From a virus, in the IMG/VR virus record IMGVR_UViG_3300029319_004761, positions 1 to 23,307 of that record: DNA of 23,307 nucleotides; one strand, given 5' to 3'. Made by a program: the position numbers and the translations under genes. Within the stretch, counting starts at the first letter, position 1; every line of letters starts with the position of its first letter. The notes under the pieces are model-generated. The model was not told where the DNA came from. It worked only from the letters and a program-made list of their open reading frames with translations, and made no database searches. This document shows, piece by piece, positions 15,373 through 22,396 of this stretch.

Positions 15373-16049
15373 GAGTGGCTATTTGCTTTTCTGGATTACC
15401 CAGGTTTGTTAAGGAAGGCCACAAGTTATTTTCTAAAAATTTAGTGGGATTTAAAGATATAGATGTGTTCTTTCACTCTTGGGTTGAGGGGGCCGGAGGT
15501 AATCACGCTAGTTTGTCTAGGCTCGATACCCATGATGACATTGAAAATTTGTATAATGTCACTAATTCAATTAAAGAGCCTCAAAGATACGATATAGCGC
15601 CAGAGGGCCTTAGTCATGAGGAATTTGTCCACTGGAGTATGTTCTACTCTATATGGGCCTCTAATAATATTAAGAATATTTATGAAAAAGAACAAGGCAT
15701 ACGTTATGATTATGTAATTAGAACTAGGTTTGATTGTGCTTTGCTAGAATCATTAGATGTTACTCAATATGATCCTAATTCAATTTCTACACCATGGTTG
15801 CATCGTGGTGTAAAGCTAATGGATTGGTTTAATTTTTCAAGCTCTGAAAATATGAATACACACGCGAATCTTTGGAAAAGTATGAATCAATACAAACAAG
15901 ATGGCGTGATGATGACCTCGGGTGAGGAATTATTGACAGCCCATTTGGATGCTAATGGCATTAATTATAACAATATTAATAAGGACGTTAAACTAATCAG
16001 AAATAATGCAACTGCTGACACATGGATTGGTGTTAATGACTTAAATTAA
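15369..16049 (+). CDS. Glycan-cluster protein of unknown activity (probable glycosyltransferase)
   Basis: A 226-residue protein with the opening RVAICFSGLPRFVKEG, then DIDVFFHSWVEG, and a central RYDYVIRTRFDCALLESL. This arrangement (SGLPR ... D-x-F-x-H-x-W ... YD-x-V-I-R-x-R-F-D) is a recognisable family that sits in surface-polysaccharide clusters of bacteria and phages. It resembles the GT-A fold, with RFD as a candidate donor-metal motif, but its reaction is not established as far as I know. It begins on the previous stop (ATGA) and is followed by an 11-nt gap, the largest in the island. Confidence 0.5.
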   Translation: MRVAICFSGLPRFVKEGHKLFSKNLVGFKDIDVFFHSWVEGAGGNHASLSRLDTHDDIENLYNVTNSIKEPQRYDIAPEGLSHEEFVHWSMFYSIWASNNIKNIYEKEQGIRYDYVIRTRFDCALLESLDVTQYDPNSISTPWLHRGVKLMDWFNFSSSENMNTHANLWKSMNQYKQDGVMMTSGEELLTAHLDANGINYNNINKDVKLIRNNATADTWIGVNDLN

Positions 16050-16060
16050 AATAAACTATT
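16047..16060 (+). promoter_or_regulatory. Possible internal promoter box before the GT10 gene
   Basis: TAAAATAAACTATT lies immediately before the ATG at 16061, in the only real gap inside the island. It resembles the T4-type late element TATAAATACTATT and has no Shine-Dalgarno. It could start a separate transcript for the GT10 and GDP-sugar genes. Confidence 0.3.
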
Positions 16061-16891
16061 ATGATACTCAACATATTTGATGATGACTTTCGGCATCTTG
16101 CAATATCTGTCCATGGTAAAGATTCTAAAAAAGTTTCCTATAGCCGAGACAACATGGTATGGGATGGGGTAACAGTTTTCACTGGACACTACATCGGCTC
16201 CATCCTCCCTTATAGAGTTTCTAGTAATTATAAATTTGCATGGATACTAGAGTGTAGAGAACTAAGTGAAGCTCCCTATTTAGCTGTTGAAAATAACATG
16301 GAGATATTTGATAAAATTCTCACGCATGACGAGACTCTTTTATCAAAATTCCCTAACAAATGCATTAAAGTCCCTTTCGGGGGCTGCTGGGTGTCTGAAG
16401 ATAACTATGGAATTCATAAGAAAACAAAAAACTGCTCTATAATTTACTCTTCAAAAACTTTCATGCAGGGTCATAAACTAAGGCATAGCGTTGCTTCCAA
16501 AAGCCATCTGCCTTTAGATTTATTTGGAAATGGATCTGCAAATCCCATAAATTCCAAAGAGGAAGGTTTAAAAGACTATAGATTTTCTGTCGTGATAGAG
16601 AATAGTAAGATAAACAATTATTTTACAGAAAAGTTGTTAGATTGTTTTTCATTAGGCACTGTCCCAATCTACTGGGGTGCTCCCAATATCGGGGACTATT
16701 TTGATGTGGATGGGATGATTATTGTAGATTCCTTAGAAGATATAGAGGAAGCAGTCTATAATCTGACTGAAGACTCTTACGACAGTTTCCGTAAAGGTAT
16801 TGAGAATAACTTTAAACTCTTTAGTGAGTATGCTATAACCGAAGACTGGATGTATGAAAACATATACAGAGACTATGATAAAACTCGCTAG
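16061..16891 (+). CDS. GT10 alpha-1,3/4-fucosyltransferase-like protein
   Basis: A 276-residue inverting GT-B transferase of family 10, which uses GDP-L-fucose. Diagnostic: KDYRFSVVIENSKINNYFTE (171-190) followed by KLLDCFSLGTVPIYWGAPN (191-209), the conserved alpha-1,3-fucosyltransferase donor motif (E-N-x-x-x-x-x-Y-x-T-E-K and G-x-x-P-x-Y-W-G). The N-terminal domain is degenerate, as is usual in this family. Given the neighbouring ColD-type dehydratase, the donor could be GDP-colitose. Length is shorter than Helicobacter FucT (~ 420+ aa) but similar to other phage and bacterial minimal forms. It overlaps the dehydratase gene by 17 nt. Confidence 0.85.
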   Translation: MILNIFDDDFRHLAISVHGKDSKKVSYSRDNMVWDGVTVFTGHYIGSILPYRVSSNYKFAWILECRELSEAPYLAVENNMEIFDKILTHDETLLSKFPNKCIKVPFGGCWVSEDNYGIHKKTKNCSIIYSSKTFMQGHKLRHSVASKSHLPLDLFGNGSANPINSKEEGLKDYRFSVVIENSKINNYFTEKLLDCFSLGTVPIYWGAPNIGDYFDVDGMIIVDSLEDIEEAVYNLTEDSYDSFRKGIENNFKLFSEYAITEDWMYENIYRDYDKTR

Positions 16892-18020
16892 CGAAACAAT
16901 CGACAAGCATGATATCGATCTTCTTGTTAACTGGTTAAAGACTTATCCGCGACTCACTAAGGGAAGAGTTACTTTAAATTACGAAACTAGATGGAGTGAT
17001 TGGCTTGGAGTTAAACACTCCACCTTTGTTAACTCAGGATCCTCAGCTAATTTATTGATGCTGGCTGCTTTAATAGAGGCAGGAGATATTAGCCCTGGCG
17101 ACAGCGTGATAGTTCCAGCAGTGTCCTGGGCTACTGACTTGTCACCAGTAATGCAGCTAGGATTAAAACCTATCTTATGCGACTGCAATCTTGAAGATTT
17201 CTCAGTAGACATTGAGCATTTTAAATCACTAATTGTAGAATCCAAAGTTAAAGCTGCTATTGTAGTTCCGCTCTTAGGATTTGTTCCTGAGATGGAAAAG
17301 ATCGTGAAGATCTGTAATGATAGTGGTGTTATTCTACTTGAAGACTGTTGTGAGTCTTTAGGTTCCAGATTTGAGGGAGATAGTAAGCTGGGAACTTTCG
17401 GAGTTATGTCCACGTTCTCAACTTATTTTGGGCATCATATCTCTACGATTGAAGGTGGTATGGTCTGTACTTCAGATAGTAAGTATGATAATATTCTCAA
17501 ATCTATAAGAAGCCACGGATGGTCTCGCGATTGGACTTCTGAAGAGCAGGAAGCTCATAGAGAGGCATGGGGTATTTCTGAGTTTGATTCTCTTTACACT
17601 TTCTACTACTCCGGTTTCAACGTGAGATCCACTGACTTGCAAGCCTTCATAGGTTTGAATCAGTTGGACAAGCTTGACGGTATTGTCGAAGCAAGAAATA
17701 AAAACTATTTAACTTACTTACGTCTGTTAGGGCTTGAGAACACTTCTAGACACTTTAACTCTAATTTCGCATTCCCACTCGTCAACTCGAATCGAGATGC
17801 AATTGCAAAGGCTTTAAGTGAAGAAGGCATTGAGTGCAGGCCACTTGTTTGTGGGTCCATGAGTAAGCAACCTTTTTATCTTAAAAAGTACCCCGATGAA
17901 GTAAATCACCTTCCTAACGCTGAGAGAGTTCGAACTTACGGCATGTATTTGCCCAACCACCACTTACTCACAGAGAAGGACATTGAGCGAGTATGCAACG
18001 TAGTGAAAAAGTACTTGTAG
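16875..18020 (+). CDS. ColD-type PLP dehydratase (GDP-4-keto-6-deoxy-D-mannose 3-dehydratase-like)
   Basis: A 381-residue fold-type I PLP enzyme of the DegT/DnrJ/EryC1 superfamily. In sugar aminotransferases the PLP-binding Lys lies in a K-x-x-T-x-G-E-G-G region; here the segment is FSTYFGHHISTIEGGMV and holds His187/His188 and no Lys. Such a His is the hallmark of the 3-dehydratases (E. coli ColD uses His188; RfbH/E1 also has His). NSGSSANLL (53-61) binds the PLP phosphate; Asp157 in LLEDCCESLG contacts the ring nitrogen. Length matches ColD (~388 aa), not RfbH (~437 aa). I chose ATG 16875 (MIKLASETI) over 16854 because this is the family N-terminus. It removes the C3 hydroxyl in colitose biosynthesis. 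Confidence 0.82.
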   Translation: MIKLASETIDKHDIDLLVNWLKTYPRLTKGRVTLNYETRWSDWLGVKHSTFVNSGSSANLLMLAALIEAGDISPGDSVIVPAVSWATDLSPVMQLGLKPILCDCNLEDFSVDIEHFKSLIVESKVKAAIVVPLLGFVPEMEKIVKICNDSGVILLEDCCESLGSRFEGDSKLGTFGVMSTFSTYFGHHISTIEGGMVCTSDSKYDNILKSIRSHGWSRDWTSEEQEAHREAWGISEFDSLYTFYYSGFNVRSTDLQAFIGLNQLDKLDGIVEARNKNYLTYLRLLGLENTSRHFNSNFAFPLVNSNRDAIAKALSEEGIECRPLVCGSMSKQPFYLKKYPDEVNHLPNAERVRTYGMYLPNHHLLTEKDIERVCNVVKKYL

Positions 18021-18901
18021 TTGGCGGCACAGGACTAGTCGGCAAAGCTCTCCAAAGAACTAACCCAGAGTGGGAGTACTTTGGAAGCACGATGGGAGAT
18101 CTCAGGAACTTTAAAGAAGTTCTTGAGATGCTTAAGTTTGTAAAGCCCACCGCTGTTATTAACTTGGCTGCTAAAGTTGGAGGTATTCGCCAAAACATCA
18201 TGCGTCAAGGTGAGTTCTTATACGACAACTGCATGATGGGTATGAATGTTATTGAAGCCTGTAGGCAAGCGGGTATTCCCCGCCTTCTAACTGCTTTAAG
18301 CACTTGTGCTTGGCCTGATAAAGTTGCCAAGTACCCTATGAAGGAGTCTGATCTACATGGTGGAGCACCGACGCCAACTAACATTGCTTATGGTTATTCC
18401 AAAAGACTTCTACAGGTAGCGAGTTGTGCTTACAGAGATCAGTATGACCTTAACTATAGCACCTTTGCTCCCTCGAATGTTTATGGTCCTGAAGATAACT
18501 TCGACGAATTAACCTCTCATTTCGTACCAGCCTGCATTCGTAAGTTTCATAAGAGTCCTAATGGGAAGGTTGAGTTGTGGGGGACTGGGATGCCAAAGCG
18601 ACAGCAGTTATTTGTTGATGATTTAGCTAAAGCAATTCCTATAATATTAGAGAAGCATAATACTGAGGATCCTCTGATTGTAGCACCCGATGAAAATCTC
18701 TCTATTTCAGAAATGGCAGAGATAGTTAAGCTTGTAACAGGGAGCAATGCCAAGATAGAATATAATAATCAAATGGAGGGTCAGCATCGCAAGGACGGCT
18801 GTAATAAGATGTTTAAATCTATTGCAAACGACTTTAAATTTACTTCTTTTAAGGAAGGTATTGAAATCACCTACAAGTGGTTCAAGGAATCAAAAACATG
18901 A
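17993..18901 (+). CDS. GDP-fucose synthase / ColC-like epimerase-reductase
   Basis: A 302-residue NADPH-dependent short-chain reductase that epimerises and reduces a GDP-4-keto sugar. Seen: GGTGLVG (11-17) for NADPH, AAKVGGI (59-65), STCAWPD (103-109), YGYSK (133-137; YxxxK catalytic pair) and SHFVPA (175-180). Ser103, Cys105, Tyr133, Lys137 and His176 match E. coli GDP-fucose synthase Ser107, Cys109, Tyr136, Lys140 and His179. Both GDP-fucose synthase and GDP-colitose synthase (ColC) belong here and cannot be told apart by these residues. The gene overlaps the ColD-like gene by 28 nt, tightly coupling them, which favours colitose. Confidence 0.88.
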   Translation: MQRSEKVLVVGGTGLVGKALQRTNPEWEYFGSTMGDLRNFKEVLEMLKFVKPTAVINLAAKVGGIRQNIMRQGEFLYDNCMMGMNVIEACRQAGIPRLLTALSTCAWPDKVAKYPMKESDLHGGAPTPTNIAYGYSKRLLQVASCAYRDQYDLNYSTFAPSNVYGPEDNFDELTSHFVPACIRKFHKSPNGKVELWGTGMPKRQQLFVDDLAKAIPIILEKHNTEDPLIVAPDENLSISEMAEIVKLVTGSNAKIEYNNQMEGQHRKDGCNKMFKSIANDFKFTSFKEGIEITYKWFKESKT

Positions 18902-19893
18902 ATACAGCAGTTATAACTGGAATTACTGGACAAGATGGCTCATACTTAGCAGAGCTTCTCTTAGATGCAGGGTATCGGGTAGTAGGTGTCGTGCGTAGGC
19001 ATTCAACTCCAGAAACACAAACCAAGAGGATTGAATCCATAAAGAACAATCCAAACCTAATACTTGAATATGGAGACTTGCTCGACCTACCGTCCCTCAT
19101 CAATATATTTAAGAAATACAGCCCATCAGAGATATACAACTTAGGCGCTCAGTCTCATGTAAAGATAAGCTTTGGACAGCCTTCTTTTACAACCGATACT
19201 ATAGCCATAGGAACTCTGAATGTTCTTGAGGCTGCTAAACTAGTTTGCCCGAACGCTCGTATTTATTTAGCGGGTTCCTCGGAGATGTATGGTAACGAGT
19301 TCGACTCGGATGGTTACCGTAGAGAAACTACAATCATGAAGCCCGTTAGCCCATATGGATGCTCTAAGGTTTATGCGTACCATTTAGGTCGTACCTATAG
19401 AGAGTCCTATGGTATGTTTATCTGTAATGGTATTCTTTTTAATCACGAATCACCTCGCAGGGGCTTGAACTTTGTCACTAATAAAGTCGTAGAAGGTGCT
19501 GTTAAAATTAAAATGGGTTTAACCGACAAACTTGCCTTAGGTAATTTGGATGCTACTCGTGATTGGGGTCATGCAAAAGATTATGTGAGGGCCATGTGGT
19601 TGATGTTGCAGCAAGATAAGCCTGATGATTATGTTTGTGCCACTGGAGAGTCTCACTCAGTTAGACAGCTTGTTGGGCATGTGTTCGGCTCTCTTAAGTT
19701 AGATTATACTAAATACGTTGTTGTGGACCCTGCTTATTACAGACCTTATGAGTTAGATGATCTAAAGGGAGATCCTAGCAAGGCAGAAAAAGACCTTAAT
19801 TGGTGTCGAGAATATACTTTTGAGTCTATGATAGATGAAATGATCAAGTCTATGTATCAAGAAAAAGTTTTAGGAGAAACAAGTGAATTTTAA
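18898..19893 (+). CDS. gmd: GDP-mannose 4,6-dehydratase
   Basis: A 331-residue NADP-dependent dehydratase converting GDP-D-mannose to GDP-4-keto-6-deoxy-D-mannose, the common precursor of fucose, rhamnose, perosamine and colitose. Seen: GITGQDG (8-14), VVRRHST (31-37) for the NADP phosphate, NLGAQSHV (81-88), AGSSEMYG (125-132), SPYGCSK (151-157) with Tyr153 and Lys157, ILFNHESPRRG (179-189) and GNLDATRDWGHAKDYV (215-230). The usual catalytic Thr of the T-S-E segment is Ser128, a conservative change. I chose the ATG at 18898 (ATGA overlap with the previous stop) over an upstream ATG at 18877. Adjacent to ColC- and ColD-like genes, it completes a pathway from GDP-mannose. Confidence 0.94.
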   Translation: MNTAVITGITGQDGSYLAELLLDAGYRVVGVVRRHSTPETQTKRIESIKNNPNLILEYGDLLDLPSLINIFKKYSPSEIYNLGAQSHVKISFGQPSFTTDTIAIGTLNVLEAAKLVCPNARIYLAGSSEMYGNEFDSDGYRRETTIMKPVSPYGCSKVYAYHLGRTYRESYGMFICNGILFNHESPRRGLNFVTNKVVEGAVKIKMGLTDKLALGNLDATRDWGHAKDYVRAMWLMLQQDKPDDYVCATGESHSVRQLVGHVFGSLKLDYTKYVVVDPAYYRPYELDDLKGDPSKAEKDLNWCREYTFESMIDEMIKSMYQEKVLGETSEF

Positions 19894-20233
19894 TACATTT
19901 CAAGAAGCATGTAAGAGAACGGCAAATCCAGACATTAGTTGGGCAGATGCTAATCTAAACTGGGCACTAGGCATTGCAGGTGAAGCTGGTGAGTATTGTG
20001 AGTTAATCAAGAAACGTCACTTTCACGGCAAAGAATTAGATATTCAAGAAGCAAAGAAGGAACTTGGTGACGTTCTTTACTATGTCTCTATGGCAGCTTC
20101 TAATCTTGGTTTAAGCTTAGATTCAATTGCACAATCAAATGTAACTAAACTACTCGCTCGGTATCCGAACGGATTTGTGAGGGGTGGTGGCTTTCGCACG
20201 GAGAACAACGATCACGAAGACGATGGCTGTTAG
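19883..20233 (+). CDS. MazG-like nucleotide pyrophosphohydrolase
   Basis: A 116-residue all-alpha NTP pyrophosphohydrolase. Metal-binding signature GIAGEAGEYCELIKKRHF (30-47) and EAKKELGDVLYYVSMAASNL (56-75), i.e. E-x2-E-x12-28-E-x2-D. Phage MazG-like proteins hydrolyse NTPs or alarmones. The start is a GTG at 19883 with TAGGAGAAAC upstream, overlapping the GMD gene by 11 nt. The C-terminal tail (RTENNDHEDDGC) is disordered. Confidence 0.85.
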   Translation: MNFNTFQEACKRTANPDISWADANLNWALGIAGEAGEYCELIKKRHFHGKELDIQEAKKELGDVLYYVSMAASNLGLSLDSIAQSNVTKLLARYPNGFVRGGGFRTENNDHEDDGC

Positions 20234-20237
20234 CCAA

Positions 20238-20402
20238 CTAAGCGATTCGGCTTTTAATTTTTTCAATCTCATCTTCTAACATGATTGAAGCATCAGCTAG
20301 TGTCTTTTTGTAAGTATCCGTATCCTCGTAAGAGGAGCAAGGTCTTTCATCACTTTGAATGGTGTTGATCTTATCAAGAAGCTGCCTGTGGGTGTCGGTC
20401 AT
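20238..20402 (-). CDS. Small unknown protein
   Basis: A 54-residue protein (MTDTHRQLLDKINTIQSDER ... ending IEKIKSRIA) translated on the minus strand. Its ATG overlaps the stop of the upstream minus gene as TAATG, with AAAGGC 8-13 nt before, so I place the start at 20402 rather than at the longer upstream ATG. It is predicted helical and charged. No function recognised; probably works with its partner. It converges on the MazG-like gene with only 4 nt between the two stops. Confidence 0.5.
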   Translation of the reverse strand: MTDTHRQLLDKINTIQSDERPCSSYEDTDTYKKTLADASIMLEDEIEKIKSRIA

Positions 20403-20680
20403 TAGCTTGCCTTTGTCATTAAAGTTGCTGCTGTGGTTATTAGTGAGAATATCATGCCCCAGAAAAGCCAACCCTGCTTCCAAGTTCTTCTCTCTAGAGT
20501 TTCCAAAGCTCTTTTGATTCTTTTGTGATCCTCAACGCAGTTGGATAACTCATACAGTATCTCCTCTTGCTGCTTGGATAACAGTATTTGAAGTTCAATG
20601 GTTTTAGCGTGAACTTCAAGCTGTTGATTAAGATCCGCTCTGGTAACCGTGTCGTTGGGGTTCGGGTCTACGATGGCCAT
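20402..20680 (-). CDS. Tail-anchored coiled-coil protein (XhlA/holin-accessory-like)
   Basis: A 92-residue minus-strand protein: a hydrophilic N-terminus with a heptad-like coiled coil (about 18-65, e.g. LNQQLEVHAKTIELQILLSK), then a single hydrophobic helix WLFWGMIFSLITTAATLM (71-88) at the very end. A long coiled coil with a C-terminal membrane anchor is the layout of hemolysin XhlA-type and similar small phage lysis or exclusion proteins. Divergent transcription from a 73-nt spacer suggests its own control. The assignment is by layout only, with no diagnostic motif. Confidence 0.45.
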   Translation of the reverse strand: MAIVDPNPNDTVTRADLNQQLEVHAKTIELQILLSKQQEEILYELSNCVEDHKRIKRALETLERRTWKQGWLFWGMIFSLITTAATLMTKAS

Positions 20681-20753
20681 GGTATATAAGTATTTAGTGA
20701 GTTTCGCAAAAAGGACACTGGTAAAACTGGAACGGTTTGCTATAATCTAGGCC
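20681..20753. promoter_or_regulatory. Divergent control region
   Basis: A 73-nt spacer between the minus pair and the repair gene. For the plus gene it holds extended -10 TGCTATAAT (TATAAT at 20741-20746), 7 nt before the ATG at 20754. For the minus gene, CTAAATACTTATATACC sits right before its ATG, similar to phage late elements. No good -35 for either. Confidence 0.4.
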
Positions 20754-21176
20754 ATGCAAACGTTCCTGCCGTATCCCGATTTCGTAGCATCCGTTAAAGC
20801 CCTTGATTACCGCCGTCTTGGTAAACAGCGTGTCGAAGCCATGCAATTGGTTAACAGCACTAATAAGCTTGCTGCTGACCCTAGTGCTAAGGTTGGTTGG
20901 GCTAATCACCCTGCACGTACTATGTGGCGTGGTTATCTGCCTGCCCTTAAACTCTACCACAATATCTGCATTCAAGAGTGGATTGATCGAGGCTACAACA
21001 ATACGATGAAGTACTATGACCTTCCTGATGATATTCAGATGCCCGACTGGATTGGCGACGATCGAGTCCATGCTAGCCATCGTTCTAACCTTCTTCGTAA
21101 GGATCCTTCTTATTATTCTGTGCATGGCTGGACTGAACCAGATAATATCGAGTATTTCTGGCCAGTGGAGCTATAA
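20754..21176 (+). CDS. Pyrimidine-dimer DNA glycosylase-like protein (MSMEG_6728/Pyr_excise-like)
   Basis: A 140-residue protein beginning MQTFLPYPDFVASVKALDYR with RRLGKQRVEAMQL, then NHPARTMWRGY (51-61), MPDWIGDDRVHASHRSNLLR (96-115) and KDPSYY. This set marks the MSMEG_6728 family, which is placed near the pyrimidine-dimer glycosylases (T4 DenV has a comparable H-x-S-x-x-R-x-x-L and YY ending). A DenV-like repair role, cutting UV dimers, is the working call; the catalytic residue is not certain. The start codon follows a TATAAT box by 7 nt with no ribosome site. It precedes the recombinase gene by 6 nt. Confidence 0.6.
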   Translation: MQTFLPYPDFVASVKALDYRRLGKQRVEAMQLVNSTNKLAADPSAKVGWANHPARTMWRGYLPALKLYHNICIQEWIDRGYNNTMKYYDLPDDIQMPDWIGDDRVHASHRSNLLRKDPSYYSVHGWTEPDNIEYFWPVEL

Positions 21177-21182
21177 TATTGC
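21172..21182 (+). promoter_or_regulatory. TATAAT box before the recombinase gene
   Basis: TATAAT at 21172-21177, 5 nt before the ATG at 21183, no Shine-Dalgarno. The box overlaps the stop of the preceding gene. Part of a set of similar start-proximal boxes. Confidence 0.35.
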
Positions 21183-22160
21183 ATGAACAAAGACGTTTTA
21201 GCAAAGCTTAAAAATGCCTCCATGCTTTCAGAGCAGGAGCTTACACCAGACTTGATCTCTACGGGCTCGTATGCTCTCAACAAGGTCATATCAGGTAAAT
21301 ATAACGGTGGTGTGCCTATCGGCATGATCACTCAATTCATTGGTAAAGCATCCACGGCAAAGACCGTGTTTGGAACTCACATTTTACGTGAGGCTCAGAG
21401 AAAGGGCTACCACTCTGTCATCATAGATTCTGAGAACGCATACAATCCTAAGTTTGCAAAAACTCTGGGTGTGGATCCTGAGAAACTGATCTATGCTGCA
21501 CCGCCTACCGTAGAGGATTGTTTTGATACGATTGAGAAAATTATCAAAGCCATTCGTAGTGAGGACATGGGCACTCACCCTATCGTGATCTTCTATGATA
21601 GCTTGGCAGTGTCGCCCTCCAAAGCTGAGATGGATTCCGAAGGTTACGAGGGTAATAATATGCAAGGTGCAACTAGAGCCAAGCAGATAGGTGCAGCACT
21701 TCGTAAGATCAATCCTTCTCTAAGACCAAACAACGTGGCTTTGGTTCTTGTGAATCAAATTAGGACAAAGGTAGGTGTTATGTATGGAGACCCTAGAACA
21801 TCTGCCGCAGGCGGCAATGCTCTTGAGTATTATCTTGGAGTGAATCTAGAGACCTCAAAGACAGATCTAGTGGGTGATAAGGATAGTCCCACTGGAATTA
21901 GAGGTAAGGTCGTAAACAAGAAGAATAAGCTGATTGAACCTTTTAAGACTTGTGAGTATGAGTTGATGTTCAATGAGGGTCTGAATCCCTACTATGGACT
22001 CCTGCCACACCTAGAACGTGACGGTATTGTAGAGCGTGGTGGGGCTTGGTACACTGTCAAATCGACAGGTAAGAAGTTCCAATCTGCACATCTTAAAGAT
22101 CTTATCGAATCTGGTGATGAGGGAGTTGAACCTATCATCAATCTTCTAAAAGAAGATTAG
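21183..22160 (+). CDS. UvsX/RecA-type recombinase
   Basis: A 325-residue strand-exchange ATPase. Seen: Walker A GKASTAKT (54-61), IDSENAYNPKFAKTLGVDPE (81-100, the RecA/UvsX segment with a conserved acid), Walker B IVIFYDS (134-140), VNQIRTKVGVMYGDPRTSAA (190-209) with the sensor Gln191 and DNA-binding loop L2, and AGGNALEYY (209-217). The P-loop has Ala instead of the usual Gly before Lys; T4 UvsX also departs from Gly there. Length (RecA ~352, UvsX 391) fits. With the SSB and UvsY-like gene far upstream, it gives a recombination set split by the island. Confidence 0.9.
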   Translation: MNKDVLAKLKNASMLSEQELTPDLISTGSYALNKVISGKYNGGVPIGMITQFIGKASTAKTVFGTHILREAQRKGYHSVIIDSENAYNPKFAKTLGVDPEKLIYAAPPTVEDCFDTIEKIIKAIRSEDMGTHPIVIFYDSLAVSPSKAEMDSEGYEGNNMQGATRAKQIGAALRKINPSLRPNNVALVLVNQIRTKVGVMYGDPRTSAAGGNALEYYLGVNLETSKTDLVGDKDSPTGIRGKVVNKKNKLIEPFKTCEYELMFNEGLNPYYGLLPHLERDGIVERGGAWYTVKSTGKKFQSAHLKDLIESGDEGVEPIINLLKED

Positions 22161-22169
22161 TACATATAC

Positions 22170-22180
22170 TATAATAAGGC
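22170..22180 (+). promoter_or_regulatory. TATAAT box before small gene at 22181
   Basis: TATAAT at 22170-22175 is 5 nt before the ATG at 22181, in a 20-nt gap after the recombinase stop. Another of the start-proximal boxes; a short AAGG follows it. Confidence 0.35.
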
Positions 22181-22396
22181 ATGGGTATCGAAGATCGACT
22201 GACCGTTGTAATTGACAAGGCATTGAAGAGACAATTATCTAATAGCAATGATATTAATGCTCCCTTCATGGATATTGAAGACTACAAGAAAAAAACAGGA
22301 AAAAGATTTAGAATGACAAAAGCTCAACGAGAATCTGGATTAACTAGAGAACAAGCTTTTCAGGAGTTCATGGAGAAAATGGTTGATAAAGGATGA
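22181..22396 (+). CDS. Unknown 71-residue protein
   Basis: A small, charged, largely helical protein (MGIEDRLTVVIDKALKRQ ... QEFMEKMVDKG). No recognisable domain. A central DYKKKTGKRFRMTKAQRESG segment is strongly basic and could bind nucleic acid. It overlaps the next gene by 4 nt (ATGA). Confidence 0.5.
   Translation: MGIEDRLTVVIDKALKRQLSNSNDINAPFMDIEDYKKKTGKRFRMTKAQRESGLTREQAFQEFMEKMVDKG

Noticed and set aside
16979-17413. Minus-strand frame within the dehydratase gene
   Set aside because: Composition and lack of motifs mark it as antisense noise of a conserved gene.
16875-18020. Annotation as a plain sugar aminotransferase (perosamine synthase or ArnB type)
   Set aside because: The PLP-lysine position is His188 with no Lys nearby; that is the dehydratase hallmark.
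5189-19893. DNA glucosylation or base hypermodification cluster
   Set aside because: No hydroxymethylase, thymidylate-synthase-like or DNA-glucosyltransferase-type gene was seen; the GDP-sugar and LPS-type genes point to surface glycans.
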